Shown piece after piece: positions 27,501-37,233 of a stretch of DNA of 43,724 bases (positions are counted from its first letter, which is position 1; every line of letters starts with the position of its first letter). The stretch comes from Burkholderiales bacterium (GTDB lineage Bacteria > Pseudomonadota > Gammaproteobacteria > Burkholderiales > Casimicrobiaceae): assembly GCA_020847675.1 (NCBI GenBank), contig JADLBN010000205.1:1-43724 (forward strand), in the 5' to 3' direction. The notes below the pieces were generated by a model. It ran no database searches, was not told where the DNA came from, and saw only the letters and a program-made list of their open reading frames with translations. The translations under genes and the position numbers were made by a program.

Positions 27501-27894
27501 CGCGCTGCCCTCCGAGGCGGGCGCCGAGACTGCCGACGTCGTGGCGACCGTCGCCAGTGTGCTCGCCGACTCCAGGGGACGGTGGCTGTTCGAGTCGTCG
27601 CACGCCGAAGCGCGCAGCGAATGGGCGCTCACCGGCGTCGACGGCGGGGACGTGGTCCACGTGGTGCTCGACCGGAGCTTCGTCGCCGACGGCGTGCGCT
27701 GGATCGTCGACTTCAAGACCGGCACGCACGAAGGCGCGGATGCCGCGGACTTCCTCGACGCCGAAGCCGAACGCTACCGGCCGCAACTCGACCGCTACGC
27801 CCGCATCGTCGCTGCGCTCGACTCCTCGCTCCCGGTGAGGCTCGCGCTCTACCACCCGCGCGTTCCCGGCGGCTGGCGCGAGTGGTCGCCGTAG
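24520..27894 (+). CDS. addA: AddA/UvrD-like helicase-nuclease
   Basis: This 1124-residue protein is a superfamily 1A DNA helicase with a C-terminal nuclease, as in AddA. Motifs are in order: Walker A APAGSGKTELL (31-41), Ia AITFTRKAAGEM, II LLVDEFQDTSY (about 427-436), III FAVGDPMQSIYKFRGAEV, IV LRRNFRSHSG, V VMTMHKAKGLEFDTVILP (about 772), VI LAYVACTRARRRL. The C-terminal PD-(D/E)XK nuclease includes WIVDFKTGTHEG (Asp1064, Lys1066). With the AddB-like subunit it should process double-strand breaks for RecA loading. The GTG at 24520 overlaps the upstream stop by GTGA, which indicates translational coupling. The gene symbol follows functional similarity to Bacillus addA. Confidence 0.9.
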   Translation: MSPGEDTTLLAADDAAREAALDVRRSFVVQAPAGSGKTELLIQRILALLAVVDRPERVLAITFTRKAAGEMRERVVRALASAREPVDEASLQPHELKTRELARAALARDRAEGWNLILHPSRLAIQTIDALAQAIALQAPLASGLPPAPRFTDDARPLHLAAARAAIVEAAADDPRWRRLLEHQDNDADALAGRIVDLLARRDQWRTLATAGAGDLRTILERTLRAEVEGELAQIAGTIARADFRPVAAVARAVVAHLGPGDEALARTLEACADAGDAPKLRCEAIDAWRELAGWLLKQDGRELRKSPSKMRGVPVVGQGPGREARRTHYSAVRECLEALGTVPGLSGALATVASLPPTRYDDEAWERIAALLSLLPRFAARLELEFLARREFDFPKGTLGALAALGDADAPTDLLLRLDLRIEHLLVDEFQDTSYAHLDLIGRLVAGWSGDDGRTLFAVGDPMQSIYKFRGAEVRAFVEAITAGAIEGVPVERLTLRRNFRSHSGLVDWVNARFPAVLGGINEPWQGRVAFADAIAVRPVEPGEAVTLDVARDEAAEAAFVVVRVKEALGRGDRVAILVRARTHLGAVLAALRDAAIPYSAVDLDVLADRPAVRDLVALTHAIVQPDDRLAWLALLRAPWCGLVLADLHAIVRAADGTPPGAIDDVAAAPPPALSDDGRARLARVTAAVEEARRDRSVAPLVERVHRAWIALGGPATIGEALDLVAVDDVLGLVAAHERAGDIPDWSAFTARLAEARLSPPPGDDARVQVMTMHKAKGLEFDTVILPGLARGRTRSDSPFMRWRTRRNGLMVGLGRPRGGNHEGVYAYLQTLAAGEDEAELARLAYVACTRARRRLALVAVLKPSTKAPGEWKAPGRGAILGLFDAAILGLAEHPPEGGEGAPGTVAPEPPAIARVPVDWSPPVAQAPLVGSATLRTVEPGLPFDWARERARRLGVVVHQVLAQVGTDGLDRWDRARLAAQAAPIEAALVTEGALPSEAGAETADVVATVASVLADSRGRWLFESSHAEARSEWALTGVDGGDVVHVVLDRSFVADGVRWIVDFKTGTHEGADAADFLDAEAERYRPQLDRYARIVAALDSSLPVRLALYHPRVPGGWREWSP

Positions 27895-27972
27895 CCGGTC
27901 CGAAAACGGCGGATTGCCGCTGCCCGACCCCGAGGCTTCCGAGACAGCGCGGCAGGAGGCGCGCGAATCCGA

Positions 27973-27978
27973 TACAAT
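27973..27978 (+). promoter_or_regulatory. -10 candidate for the ribF operon
   Basis: TACAAT at 27973-27978 matches the -10 consensus at five of six positions and lies 54 bp before the ribF start. No convincing -35 sits 16-18 bp upstream, so this is tentative. Confidence 0.4.
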
Positions 27979-28031
27979 TCAAGGTTTTGGATCGACGTTC
28001 GCGCCGGCAACGGCCGTCGCGGACCCCCGGC

Positions 28032-28949
28032 ATGAAGCTCTTGCGCGGCCTGCCCGCGGTCGCCGACGGCGGCCTCGCGTTGACGGTCGGGAATTTCGAC
28101 GGAGTGCACCTGGGCCACCAGGCCATGCTCGCGCGCCTCGCCGAGGCCGCGGACGACCTCGGCCTCGTGCCGGCGGTGCTCACGTTCGACCCGCACCCGC
28201 GCGAGTTCTTCTCGAAGGACGCTGCGCCCGCGCGGCTGTCCGCGCTGCGAGGCAAGATCGACGCGTTCCGGAGTTTCGGCGTCGAGCGCGCGATCGTCGC
28301 GCGCTTCGACCGAACGCTCGCCTCGCTCGATCCCGACCGTTTCGTCGACGACGTTCTGGTGCGCCGGCTGGGCGTGCGCTGGGTCCTGGTCGGCGCGGAC
28401 TTCCGCTACGGACGCGCCCGCGCGGGCGACCTCGACCTGCTGCGCCGGCACGCGCGGACGTTCAGCGTGGAGGCGATGGGCACCGTGCTGGTGGACGGCG
28501 AGCGGGCGAGCTCCAGCGCCGTGCGCGAAGCGCTCGCCTCGGGCGATCTCCCGCGGGCGGCGCGACTCCTCGGCCGGCCGTACGCGATGGGCGGTCATGT
28601 CGCGCACGGCGCGAAGCTCGGTCGCACGCTCGGGTTCCCGACCATCAACCTGCCGCTCAACCGCAGGCCCCCGCTCGAAGGGATCTTCGCCGTGCGCGTG
28701 CAGGGACTGGACGCGCCGCGCCGCGGCGTGGCGAGCCTCGGCGTGCGGCCGACCGTCGCACAGGCGGGCCGTCCGATGCTCGAGGTCTACCTGTTCGACT
28801 TCGACCAGTCGGTGTACGGCCGGCGCATCGTGGTCGAGTTCCTGCACAAGCTGCGCGACGAGGCGCGCTTTCCCGACCTAGACTCGCTCACGCGGCAGAT
28901 CCGCGCCGACGCGGACGCCGCGCGCGCCTATTTCGAAGCGACGCCCTGA
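28032..28949 (+). CDS. ribF: Bifunctional riboflavin kinase/FAD synthetase
   Basis: RibF phosphorylates riboflavin to FMN and adenylylates FMN to FAD in the cytoplasm. The 305-residue product begins [20 protein letters not shown] followed by [10 protein letters not shown], the nucleotidyltransferase GNFDGVHxGH motif, then [10 protein letters not shown] and [35 protein letters not shown] bridges to the kinase domain, with [13 protein letters not shown] and [11 protein letters not shown]. The C-terminal [17 protein letters not shown] matches the family. The ATG at 28032 gives the expected short N terminus. The ribF-ileS-lspA-ispH order is widely conserved in proteobacteria. Confidence 0.98.
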   Translation: MKLLRGLPAVADGGLALTVGNFDGVHLGHQAMLARLAEAADDLGLVPAVLTFDPHPREFFSKDAAPARLSALRGKIDAFRSFGVERAIVARFDRTLASLDPDRFVDDVLVRRLGVRWVLVGADFRYGRARAGDLDLLRRHARTFSVEAMGTVLVDGERASSSAVREALASGDLPRAARLLGRPYAMGGHVAHGAKLGRTLGFPTINLPLNRRPPLEGIFAVRVQGLDAPRRGVASLGVRPTVAQAGRPMLEVYLFDFDQSVYGRRIVVEFLHKLRDEARFPDLDSLTRQIRADADAARAYFEATP

Positions 28950-28950
28950 G

Positions 28951-31797
28951 ATGCCCGACGACAAGAAGCCCGACTGGAAGTCGACGCTGAACCTCCCCGA
29001 CACGCCGTTCCCGATGCGCGGCGACCTCGCGAAGCGCGAGCCCGGATGGGTGCGCGAGTGGCAGGAGAAGGACGTCTACGGCGCAATCCGCAAGGCTTCC
29101 GCCGGCCGGCCGCGCTTCGTGCTGCACGACGGCCCGCCCTACGCGAACGCCGCGATCCACATCGGCCACGCGGTCAACAAGATCCTGAAGGACGTCATCG
29201 TCAAGGGCCGCACGCTCGCCGGCTTCGACGCGCCCTATGTGCCCGGGTGGGACTGCCACGGCATGCCGATCGAAGTGCAGATCGAGAAGACCCACGGCAA
29301 GCACCTGCCGGTCGAGCAGACGCTCGCGCTGTGCCGCGCCTACGCCACCGAGCAGGTCGGGATCCAGAAACGCGACTTCCAGCGGCTGGGCGTGCTGGGC
29401 GACTGGGACCGCCCGTACCTGACGATGGCGTACGCGAACGAGGCGGAGGAGATCCGCACGCTCGGGCGGTTGCTCGCGAAGGGCTTCATCTACCGGGGCT
29501 TGAAACCGGTCAACTGGTGCTTCGACTGCGGCAGCGCGCTCGCCGAGGCCGAGGTCGAGTACGAGGACCGGCAGGACATCGCGATCGACGTCGCGTTCCC
29601 GCTCGTCGATGACGCGGAGAGGGCGAAGCTCGCGAAGGCGTTCGGGCTCGCCCGCGCGCCCGAAGGCCCGATCGCCGCGACGATCTGGACCACGACGCCG
29701 TGGACGATTCCCGCGAACCAGGCGCTGAATCTCCACCCGGACATCGAGTACGCGCTGGTCGAGACGGGCGCCGGGCACTTCGTCGTCGCCTCCGATCTCG
29801 TCGCGTCCTGCCTCGCGCGCTGGAAGCTCGCAGGCCGCGCCGTCGCGACGGCGAAGGGCCGCGCGCTCGAACTCGTCGCCTTCCGCCACCCGTTCTACGA
29901 CCGCGCCGCGCCGGTGTACCTCGGGGAGTACGTGACGCTCGAGCAGGGCACGGGCATCGTCCACAGTTCGCCGGCCTACGGCATGGACGACTTCCTGTCG
30001 TGCCGCCGCTACGGCATGAAGGACGACGCGATCGAGAATCCGGTGCAGGGCGACGGCCGCTACGCCGGGTCGCTGCCGTACTTCGGAGGGCTGAAGATCT
30101 GGGAAGCGAATCCGAAGATCGTGGACAAGCTTCGCGAGACCGGCGCGCTGCTGCACGCCGAGAAGTTCACCCACAGCTACATGCACTGCTGGCGGCACAA
30201 GACGCCGATCATCTATCGCGCGACCACGCAGTGGTTCGCCGGCATGGACGAGGTTCCCGGCTACCGCGGTGCGAAGCCGCAGCGCAGCCTGCGCGAGCTC
30301 GCGCTCGATGGCATCGAGCGCACGCGCTTCTACCCGTCGTGGGGCAAGGCGCGCCTCCACGGCATGATCGCGCACCGGCCCGACTGGACGCTCTCGCGCC
30401 AGCGCCAGTGGGGAGTGCCGCTGCCGTTCTTCGTCGATCGCGAGACCGACGAACTGCACCCGGACACGCCCGCGCTGCTCGAACTCGCCGCGAAGCTCGT
30501 CGCCGACCACGGCATCGCCGCGTGGTTCGAGGCAACCCACGAGACTTTCGGCGTCGACGCCAAGCGCTACCGCAAGCTCACCGACACGCTCGACGTGTGG
30601 TTCGACTCGGGCTCCACGCACCAGACCGTCATGGGCGGCCCGGGGGGCCGGGACGAGCGGCACGGCTCCCATCACGCGGAGACCGGATTCCCCGCGGACC
30701 TCTACCTCGAAGGCTCGGACCAGCACCGCGGCTGGTTCCATTCGTCGCTGCTCGTCTCCTGCATGCTGAACGGCACGCCGCCCTACAAGGCGCTGCTGAC
30801 CCACGGCTTCGCCGTCGACGGCGAAGGCAAGAAGATGTCGAAGTCGAAGGGCAACGTGGTCGCGCCGCAGAAGGTGTCCGACACGCTCGGCGCCGACATC
30901 CTGCGGCTGTGGGTCGCGGCGACCGACTACTCGGGCGACCTCAACATCTCCGACGAGATCCTCAAGCGCAACGTCGAGAGCTACCGGCGCATCCGCAACA
31001 CGCTGCGTTTCCTGCTCGCGAACACGACCGACTTCGACGCGAAGGACGCCGTGGCGGCCGACCGCCTGTTCGACGTCGACCGCTACGCGCTCGCGCGCCT
31101 AGCTGCGCTCATGGACGACGTCGCCGCCGACTACGACCGCTACGAGTTCCACCTCGTCGTCCAGAAGCTCACCACCTACTGTTCCGAGGACCTGGGCGGG
31201 TTCTATCTCGACGTCCTCAAGGACCGGCTCTACACGACGGCCGCGGATGGCCTGCCGCGCCGCTCCGCCCAGACCGCGCTCGCCGCGATCCGCGATGCGC
31301 TCCTGCTGCTGCTCTCGCCGGTGCTGTCGTTCACCTGCGAGGAGGCGTGGCGCATCGTCCACCCGCAGGACGCGACGATCTTCACGCGCACCTGGCGCGA
31401 GTTCCGCCCCGACCTGCGCGACGGACCCTCGCTCGTCGCCAGGTGGGACGCGATCCTCGCGGTGCGCTCGACGGTGCTGAAGGAGATCGAGTCCGTGCGG
31501 CAGACCGGCCGCATCGGGAGTTCCCTGCAGGCGGAGGTCACGATCTCGGCGCCCTCCGCGCAGCATCGCGCGCTGGCCTCGCTCGGCGACGACCTGCGCT
31601 TCGTGACGATCACCTCGGCCGCACGCGTGGAGGAGGGGGATGCGCTCGCCGTCGCGGTCAACCCGTCCGGCGGCGAGAAGTGCGAGCGCTGCTGGCACTG
31701 GCGCGCGGACGTGGGCGAGTCCCGCGAGCATCCGGCGCTGTGCGGGCGCTGCGTCGCCAACCTGTTCGGCGCGGGCGAGCCGCGCGCGTTCGCGTGA
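28951..31797 (+). CDS. ileS: Isoleucyl-tRNA synthetase
   Basis: IleS attaches isoleucine to tRNA-Ile in the cytoplasm. The 948-residue class I enzyme shows the HIGH motif as HIGHAVNK (70-73), WDCHGMPIE, the editing-domain landmark [15 protein letters not shown], and KMSKSKGN (about 628-635). The C-terminal zinc site is [12 protein letters not shown] and CGRCVANL (Cys911, Cys914, Cys931, Cys934). The substrate-side signature [12 protein letters not shown] is present. The ATG is 1 bp after the ribF stop, and lspA follows 7 bp downstream, so translation is tightly linked. No T-box or tRNA-binding leader is visible ahead of it. Confidence 0.99.
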   Translation: MPDDKKPDWKSTLNLPDTPFPMRGDLAKREPGWVREWQEKDVYGAIRKASAGRPRFVLHDGPPYANAAIHIGHAVNKILKDVIVKGRTLAGFDAPYVPGWDCHGMPIEVQIEKTHGKHLPVEQTLALCRAYATEQVGIQKRDFQRLGVLGDWDRPYLTMAYANEAEEIRTLGRLLAKGFIYRGLKPVNWCFDCGSALAEAEVEYEDRQDIAIDVAFPLVDDAERAKLAKAFGLARAPEGPIAATIWTTTPWTIPANQALNLHPDIEYALVETGAGHFVVASDLVASCLARWKLAGRAVATAKGRALELVAFRHPFYDRAAPVYLGEYVTLEQGTGIVHSSPAYGMDDFLSCRRYGMKDDAIENPVQGDGRYAGSLPYFGGLKIWEANPKIVDKLRETGALLHAEKFTHSYMHCWRHKTPIIYRATTQWFAGMDEVPGYRGAKPQRSLRELALDGIERTRFYPSWGKARLHGMIAHRPDWTLSRQRQWGVPLPFFVDRETDELHPDTPALLELAAKLVADHGIAAWFEATHETFGVDAKRYRKLTDTLDVWFDSGSTHQTVMGGPGGRDERHGSHHAETGFPADLYLEGSDQHRGWFHSSLLVSCMLNGTPPYKALLTHGFAVDGEGKKMSKSKGNVVAPQKVSDTLGADILRLWVAATDYSGDLNISDEILKRNVESYRRIRNTLRFLLANTTDFDAKDAVAADRLFDVDRYALARLAALMDDVAADYDRYEFHLVVQKLTTYCSEDLGGFYLDVLKDRLYTTAADGLPRRSAQTALAAIRDALLLLLSPVLSFTCEEAWRIVHPQDATIFTRTWREFRPDLRDGPSLVARWDAILAVRSTVLKEIESVRQTGRIGSSLQAEVTISAPSAQHRALASLGDDLRFVTITSAARVEEGDALAVAVNPSGGEKCERCWHWRADVGESREHPALCGRCVANLFGAGEPRAFA

Positions 31798-31804
31798 GCC
31801 CGGC

Positions 31805-32302
31805 ATGACGACCTCGGCGCGCGCGTCGCGCTGGCGCTGGATCGGTCTCGCGGCGGCCGTCGCCGTGCTCGACCACGCCGCGAAGGCGCTGGTGCAGGCG
31901 AACCTGCGCCCCGGCGACGAGGTGCCGCTCCTGCCGTTCCTGTCGCTGGTGCTGACCTTCAACACCGGCGCGGCGTTCAGCTTCCTCGCCGACGCCGGCG
32001 GCTGGCAGCGCTGGTTCTTCACCGCCGTGGCGATCGCCGCCTCGGTCTTCATCGTCTGGCTCCTCGGCCGCGGCGGCAGCCGCGCCTACCTCGCGGGCCT
32101 CGCGCTGATCCTGGGCGGCGCGGTGGGCAATCTGGTCGACCGCTTCCTGCTGGGGCACGTGGTGGACTTCGTGCTGCTGCACTGGCGCGGCTGGACCTAC
32201 CCCGCGTTCAACCTCGCCGACAGCGCGATCACGCTCGGTGCGGCGCTCCTGATAGCCGACAGCTTCCGCCAGCGGCGCGCCGACGCGCCGGCCGCCCCGT
32301 GA
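31805..32302 (+). CDS. lspA: Prolipoprotein signal peptidase (lipoprotein signal peptidase II)
   Basis: LspA cleaves the signal peptide of lipidated prolipoproteins at the inner membrane. The 165-residue product has four membrane segments: [57 protein letters not shown], and [13 protein letters not shown]. The catalytic aspartates are in [15 protein letters not shown] and [11 protein letters not shown], and the family motif NTGAAFSFL is present. The ATG at 31805 is selected because an upstream frame from 31640 is inside ileS. Its TGA overlaps the ispH start by 4 bp. Confidence 0.97.
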   Translation: MTTSARASRWRWIGLAAAVAVLDHAAKALVQANLRPGDEVPLLPFLSLVLTFNTGAAFSFLADAGGWQRWFFTAVAIAASVFIVWLLGRGGSRAYLAGLALILGGAVGNLVDRFLLGHVVDFVLLHWRGWTYPAFNLADSAITLGAALLIADSFRQRRADAPAAP

Positions 32303-33288
32303 GCGCGCCGAAGCTGCCGGCGGACGAGGGGACGAACGTCGTCCTCGCGAACCCGCGCGGGTTCTGCGCTGGCGTCGATCGCGCGATCGCAATCGTCGAG
32401 CAGGCCATCGCCCGTTTCGGCGCGCCGATCTACGTCCGCCACGAGGTCGTGCACAACCGCACCGTGGTCGAGGACCTGAAGGCGAAGGGCGCGGTCTTCG
32501 TCGACGAACTGGTCGACGTGCCCCGCGGCGCGATCGTCGTGTTCTCCGCCCACGGCGTGTCGAAGGCGGTGCGTGCCGAGGCCGACGCCCGCGGACTCAC
32601 CGTGTTCGACGCCACCTGCCCGCTCGTGACCAAGGTGCACGTCGAGATCGCGAAGATGCGCGAGCACGGCCGGGAGATCGTGATGATCGGCCACGCCGGA
32701 CATCCCGAGGTCGAGGGCACGATGGGGCAACTCGACGGCGGAGTCCATCTGGTCGAATCGGTGGCCGACGTCGCGCGGCTCGCCGTCGCCGACCCGGCAC
32801 GGCTCGCCTACGTCACGCAGACGACGCTGTCGGTCGACGACGCGGCGGCGATCGTCGACGCCCTGAAGCGCCGTTTCCCGGAGATCGTCGGCCCGAAGAA
32901 GGACGACATCTGCTACGCGACCCAGAACCGGCAGGATGCGGTGAAGGCCATGGCGCAGTCGGTGGACGTCGTGATCGTCGTGGGAAGCCCCAACAGTTCG
33001 AACTCCAACCGGCTGCGCGAAGTCGCGCGCAACCTCGGCGCGCGCGCCTACATGATCGACGACGCTTCGGAACTCGACCCGGAGTGGGTCGCCGGACGCA
33101 GGAGCGTGGGTGTCACCGCGGGCGCGTCGGCGCCCGAGATCCTGGTCCGCGGCGTGATCGCGCGCCTGCGCGAACTCGGGGCCCGCTCGGTGACCGAACT
33201 GGGAGGCACGGTCGAGCGGGTCGTGTTCCCGCTGCCCGCCGACCTGCGCCCCGGTCATCCGCAGCGGTCGCCGGAATCCTCGGACTGA
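32299..33288 (+). CDS. ispH: 4-hydroxy-3-methylbut-2-enyl diphosphate reductase
   Basis: IspH makes IPP and DMAPP in the last step of the MEP isoprenoid pathway using a 4Fe-4S cluster. The 329-residue product has the three cluster cysteines in [27 protein letters not shown] and [13 protein letters not shown]. Substrate-binding motifs follow, including [34 protein letters not shown] and [11 protein letters not shown]. The GTG at 32299 overlaps lspA's stop as GTGA. In many proteobacteria an fkpB prolyl isomerase separates lspA from ispH; here it is absent. Confidence 0.98.
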   Translation: MSAPKLPADEGTNVVLANPRGFCAGVDRAIAIVEQAIARFGAPIYVRHEVVHNRTVVEDLKAKGAVFVDELVDVPRGAIVVFSAHGVSKAVRAEADARGLTVFDATCPLVTKVHVEIAKMREHGREIVMIGHAGHPEVEGTMGQLDGGVHLVESVADVARLAVADPARLAYVTQTTLSVDDAAAIVDALKRRFPEIVGPKKDDICYATQNRQDAVKAMAQSVDVVIVVGSPNSSNSNRLREVARNLGARAYMIDDASELDPEWVAGRRSVGVTAGASAPEILVRGVIARLRELGARSVTELGGTVERVVFPLPADLRPGHPQRSPESSD

Positions 33289-33417
33289 CGCCTTCCGCGC
33301 GTTGCCGCGGTGGGAAGCGGCAAGGCGGTTCCGCGCGGCGCCCGCAACAGCCGCCCGAAGCATCCCCCAGGCGTCGAGGAGGGGCCGGTTGTCTTTCCGG
33401 CGGCGGATGCGGCGCGA

Positions 33418-33756
33418 TCAGCCGGACGCCTTGCGGAACCACGCGAGCAGGCTCGCGAACGTGCCCGCCGCAACGACGCACGCGACCGCGGCGACGATCC
33501 CGTGCCGTCCGGGTTCGGTCAGCGCGCGCACCAGCGCCTCGGCAATGTAGAACGGAAGGAGCAGCGCGAGCACCTGCGCTGAGCGCCTTCGCCCCCTGGA
33601 GACTCCCGGAACGAGCAGCGCGAGCGGAACCGCCTTGAGCGCGAGCCACGCCGACCCCGGACGCAGCGGGGCGAGCACGCTCTCCCACAGGATCTGCAGC
33701 GCGACGAGGGTGACCAGTCCCGCGATCGTCGCGCGCGCAGCCGGCGCCGGCCTCAC
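33418..33756 (-). CDS. DUF2069-family small membrane protein
   Basis: The 112-residue product fits the DUF2069 family of four-helix inner-membrane proteins of unknown function. Helices are IAGLVTLVALQILWESVLAP, WLALKAVPLALLVPGVS, VLALLLPFYIAEALVRAL, and IVAAVACVVAAGTFASLLAW. The SAWLALKAVPLALLV and YIAEALVRA segments are characteristic. The GTG at 33754-33756 overlaps the stop of the PilZ-like gene by GTGA. The 130 bp between its stop and ispH carry no clear terminator. Confidence 0.8.
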   Translation of the reverse strand: MRPAPAARATIAGLVTLVALQILWESVLAPLRPGSAWLALKAVPLALLVPGVSRGRRRSAQVLALLLPFYIAEALVRALTEPGRHGIVAAVACVVAAGTFASLLAWFRKASG

Positions 33757-35297
33757 TCGACTGCCACGAACTCGTGGATCTCGTAGCCGGGACCCTGCTC
33801 GACCAGCTTGGTCAGCACCGCGGTGCCGGTCGTGGTGCCCCGGTGGAGGGAGACGGCCTGCTCGACCTGGAACAGCCCGGCCGGCGTGACGAGTTGCGCG
33901 GGACCGGCATCCGGATCGGCCTCGTCGGCCGGAAGCACGATGGCCGGGACGAGGCCCGCGTGGGCGGCGCCTTCGGGCGCCACGGCGGCCGCCTCGGCGT
34001 GATCGGCGAGGAGTTCGCAGCCGAATTCGAGCGCGGTCCCCTTGAGCGTGTTGCGAAACCACCGCACCGCCGCGACCTGCAGCGTCAGCCGGCCCTCGAC
34101 GCGCAGCGACACGATCTCGCCGATGCGCAGCGATGCGGGAGACGGATCGGCCTGGCGCAACGCGTAGCCCGCCGGCGTGTGATTGACCACCTGGCAGTGG
34201 GTCATCGGCGGCAGGCCTCCCGGCGCAGGCGGCGCAACGCCCGCCGGGCGTCCCTTGCTGTACTGCCAGGCGCCCGAGAAACCCACGCACATCACGACGC
34301 GGGCGCGCGACGGGAGCCGGTTGAACTGCCGCGCCGGCGGGATCGCCCACTGCCGCAGCAACCTCTGGAGCAACTGGAGGTAGGACTGGCGCGCAGCGGG
34401 ATCGCGTCCCACGCCCTCGGGCACCGCGCCTCCGCCTTCGAGAGCCTGCACTTCCTGCTGGAGCTGGAACGCGAGGTCGAACGTGAGCAGGTAGAGGCGC
34501 TTGCCGTCCATCGCGCCGCCCTTGTTCGCCGAGAACGGAGGAAAGTCGTGTCCCGCGGGCACGATCGCGACCGACTTGGCGAGTCGATGGACCGGCGCGA
34601 CGTCGGTGAGCTTCGCCCAGTGGGCGTGCGTGTGGAGGTAGCCCAGCACCGTTCCCAGCTGGCCCGGATGGAAACCGTAGGGATTGGCGAGCGCGAGCAG
34701 GAGCGCCTGCACGTAGATGCGCTCGGGTGTCGACTCGGTGGCATCGCCGGGGATCGACGCGAGGTTGAGCGAACGTTCGCGCGCGTACGCGTACACCGCG
34801 TGCGCATCGAGCCAGGTGTGCTGCGGCACCGGGGAATAGGACTGGTACGACGCGGCGAGCACGCGGGCGAAGCACTGCAGGCAGCGGTGGATGAGCGCGC
34901 TCGAAAGGCGCGAGCCGCCGAGCGAGATGCGCTTGCCCGCCTCGTTCGCGAGCAGGCGCTTGTAGGCGGTCGACAGTTCCTCCGCCAGCGTGAGCGCGGC
35001 CTTCGCGGCCTCCAGCGGCGCACCGGTCAGCGGGTGGCTCGCCTGCAGCACCGCGCGTTCGAGCATCGGCCACAACCGGGTCGCCGCGCCCCAGTACGCC
35101 TCGGCGAGTTCCATGCGCCTGGCGGCGCTCATCGAGACGCGATTGGTCGCGGCCAGCGCGTCGCCGATCCACTGCGCGGCGGCGACAGGCTCGCGCTTGC
35201 CGGTCTCGTCGAGCCAGGCGGTCACGCGCGCGAGCCGCGTCTCCGGAGGGTTGGCCGGATCGGTATCGAGCTTCGGCAGCACCAGCGCGAGGGTCAT
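33753..35297 (-). CDS. Large protein with PilZ-like C-terminal domain
   Basis: The 514-residue protein has no clear signal peptide. The N-terminal half is helical (AAKAALTLAEELSTAYKRLL, LIHRCLQCFARVLAASYQSY, DAHAVYAYARERSLNLASIP), and the middle contains LYLLTFDLAFQLQQEVQAL and LLQRLLRQWAIP. From about residue 375 a PilZ-like beta-barrel pattern appears (ADPSPASLRIGEIVSLRV, VAAVRWFRNTLKGTALEFGCELL). The canonical RxxxR and DxSxxG c-di-GMP motifs are not evident, so c-di-GMP binding is uncertain. A family of such betaproteobacterial proteins exists, of unknown role. It is followed by DUF2069 with a 4-bp overlap and preceded by the patatin gene 48 bp away. Confidence 0.65.
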   Translation of the reverse strand: MTLALVLPKLDTDPANPPETRLARVTAWLDETGKREPVAAAQWIGDALAATNRVSMSAARRMELAEAYWGAATRLWPMLERAVLQASHPLTGAPLEAAKAALTLAEELSTAYKRLLANEAGKRISLGGSRLSSALIHRCLQCFARVLAASYQSYSPVPQHTWLDAHAVYAYARERSLNLASIPGDATESTPERIYVQALLLALANPYGFHPGQLGTVLGYLHTHAHWAKLTDVAPVHRLAKSVAIVPAGHDFPPFSANKGGAMDGKRLYLLTFDLAFQLQQEVQALEGGGAVPEGVGRDPAARQSYLQLLQRLLRQWAIPPARQFNRLPSRARVVMCVGFSGAWQYSKGRPAGVAPPAPGGLPPMTHCQVVNHTPAGYALRQADPSPASLRIGEIVSLRVEGRLTLQVAAVRWFRNTLKGTALEFGCELLADHAEAAAVAPEGAAHAGLVPAIVLPADEADPDAGPAQLVTPAGLFQVEQAVSLHRGTTTGTAVLTKLVEQGPGYEIHEFVAVE

Positions 35298-35345
35298 GGG
35301 CCCGCGGATTGTAAGCCCCGCGCCGCCCGCACGGCCGGAATGCGG

Positions 35346-36530
35346 TCAGGCGGGGACGCGAGAAGTCGCCACCGGATCGGCCGGACGGGTTCCGCCGAGG
35401 AAGGCCTCGATCTCGTCGCGGCGCGCCATCGCGTCCTCGTAGCCCAGGTCGAGCATCGTGCGGACGTACTCGGGCTCGAACAGCAGGTAGGACGCGAGGT
35501 TGGCCCCGGTGCCTTGCGTGCTCCCGAGGCCGGCCAGCAGGTGACGGACGCCGCCCATGAGCCGGTGCGCGTGCGACATGGCCGCGTCGCCCAGGTCCTG
35601 CGATGGCGAGAGCACCAGCGCGTCGACGTGGCTCGCCACGATCCCGTGGCGCGCCAGCACGTCCTCGCGGGCTGCGCCGACGATCCGGTTCAGCTGGTTC
35701 AGGCGCTCGAGGTCCGCGCACAGGTTGTCGAGAAAGATCGTCGACAGCGCGTGGCCGACCGTCTGGGCGAACGACGGATAGCTCCGGACGTCGGCCGGCT
35801 TCTCGCGCTGGCCGGAGAACTGCCCGACCGCGAGCACGAGGACGCGCCGGGCGCCAAGGTGCAGCGCGGGCGAGAGCGGCGTCAACTGCCGGACCGAGCC
35901 GTCCATGTACCAGTCGTCGCCGAGCTGCGCCGCCGGGAACACGAACGGGATCGCGGTCGACGCCAGCAGGTGCCCGACGCCCAGGCGATCGCGGTGGCCC
36001 TCGCGGCGCATGCGCCGCCAGGGTCGCAGCGCGTCGTTCCCCTGGAAGAAGCTGACCGCGAGTCCGGTCGAGTAGCTCGTCGCGTTGATCGAGATCGCGT
36101 GGAGCGCGCCGTCCGCGACCTGGCCGTCCAACCGGTCGAAGTCGATCGCGCCGCGCAGCAGGTCTCCGAGCGGCGCGTTGTCGAGCATCGACGCGGCCTC
36201 GGCGGGACCGGGCTTGCCGGTGAGCACGCCGGCGAGCCAGCGCATCCCGTGCCGCGAGAGCGAGCCGAGGTCGGTGCGGTAGACGTCGTGCGATCGCACG
36301 TGCCGCCACCAGCGGATGAGCCGCGCGACGCCCAGCCGGAAGTCGTCGGCGTGGATCGCGAGCGTCACCGCGTTGATCGCGCCGGCCGACGTGCCGCACA
36401 GCACCGGGAACGGCAGCGCGGAACCGCGCGGAGCGAGCTCGGCGAGCGCGCGGAGCGCGCCGACCTGATAGGCCGCCCGCGCACCGCCGCCCGACAGGAT
36501 CAACGCGGTCTCGTGGCGCGGGGTATCCAC
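35346..36530 (-). CDS. Patatin-like phospholipase
   Basis: The 394-residue protein is a patatin-family serine acylhydrolase (phospholipase A type). The oxyanion hole and nucleophile elbow are visible: ETALILSGGGARAAYQVG and LCGTSAGAINAVTLA (GxSxG). The catalytic Asp is in WYMDGSVRQLTPLSPAL. STAIPFVFPA and ALHAISINATSYSTG are also typical. There is no signal peptide, so it is probably cytoplasmic or peripheral. The GTG at 36528-36530 is chosen because it starts right before the fold, 5 bp after nudL. It is likely cotranscribed with nudL and the PilZ-like gene. Confidence 0.92.
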   Translation of the reverse strand: MDTPRHETALILSGGGARAAYQVGALRALAELAPRGSALPFPVLCGTSAGAINAVTLAIHADDFRLGVARLIRWWRHVRSHDVYRTDLGSLSRHGMRWLAGVLTGKPGPAEAASMLDNAPLGDLLRGAIDFDRLDGQVADGALHAISINATSYSTGLAVSFFQGNDALRPWRRMRREGHRDRLGVGHLLASTAIPFVFPAAQLGDDWYMDGSVRQLTPLSPALHLGARRVLVLAVGQFSGQREKPADVRSYPSFAQTVGHALSTIFLDNLCADLERLNQLNRIVGAAREDVLARHGIVASHVDALVLSPSQDLGDAAMSHAHRLMGGVRHLLAGLGSTQGTGANLASYLLFEPEYVRTMLDLGYEDAMARRDEIEAFLGGTRPADPVATSRVPA

Positions 36531-36535
36531 GACGG

Positions 36536-37162
36536 TCAGCCGCCGCGCAGCGTGCGGTCGAGGATCACGAGCATCGCGGCGGTCGCGCCCCAGATGTAGC
36601 GCTCGCCCCAGGGAATCGCCCAGAAGTCGCGGCGCACGAGTCCCTGCATCCGGAAGTGGCGCTCCTGGTGCTCCGGGTCGAGCAGGAAGGCGAGCGGCAC
36701 CTCGAACACGTCCGCGACCTCCACCGGATCCGGCTCGATGGCGAACGGCGGCTCGACCCAGCCCACGACCGGCGTCACCCGGTATCCGGTCACCGTGTCG
36801 TAGGAAGCGAGTTCCCCCAGGAGCGACACGCGCGAGCCGGGCAGGCCGACCTCCTCGTGCGCTTCGCGCAACGCCGCCGCGCCGACGTCGGCGTCGTCGG
36901 GTTCGACCCGGCCTCCCGGGAAGCTGATCTGGCCGGGGTGATCCGGGAGATTGGCGCTCCGCTGGGTGAGCAGCACGGTCAGACCATCCTCCCGGTTGAC
37001 GAGCGGCACGAGCACCGCTGCCGGCGTCGCGCGGCCTTCGCGTCCGGGCAGCCGAAATCCGTCGGACAGGCCGAGAGCGGTCAGCGGGACCGGCCTGCGA
37101 AGCTGGTCCTCGATCCAGGCGCGCTGGTCGTGGCGGGGGAGGGCGAACAGCGGAAGCGGCAT
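36536..37162 (-). CDS. nudL: CoA pyrophosphatase-type Nudix hydrolase
   Basis: The 208-residue protein is a Nudix hydrolase. The box GGRVEPDDADVGAAALREAH followed by EEVGL gives the canonical Gx5Ex7REUXEExGU. The preceding LLTQRSANLPDHPGQISFPG is the UPF0035/NuCoA motif marking CoA-diphosphatases like E. coli NudL. Expected activity is hydrolysis of CoA and acyl-CoA to phosphopantetheine and ADP. The ATG at 37160-37162 is chosen since the frame continues upstream only as an Arg-rich shadow. It is first of the nudL-patatin-PilZ-DUF2069 run and diverges from cbiX across 83 bp. Confidence 0.92.
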   Translation of the reverse strand: MPLPLFALPRHDQRAWIEDQLRRPVPLTALGLSDGFRLPGREGRATPAAVLVPLVNREDGLTVLLTQRSANLPDHPGQISFPGGRVEPDDADVGAAALREAHEEVGLPGSRVSLLGELASYDTVTGYRVTPVVGWVEPPFAIEPDPVEVADVFEVPLAFLLDPEHQERHFRMQGLVRRDFWAIPWGERYIWGATAAMLVILDRTLRGG

Positions 37163-37233
37163 GCCGGGCGATCGACACGAACGCGCGCCGACGCTTCGAT
37201 GATACCGCGGGCGGCCGCTTTGGCCGGCTCTCC

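Noticed and set aside
24262-27855. Open frame of 1197 codons opposite the AddA-like gene
   Set aside because: No domain motifs, Arg/Glu/Ala-biased, and fully antisense to a gene with all helicase motifs.
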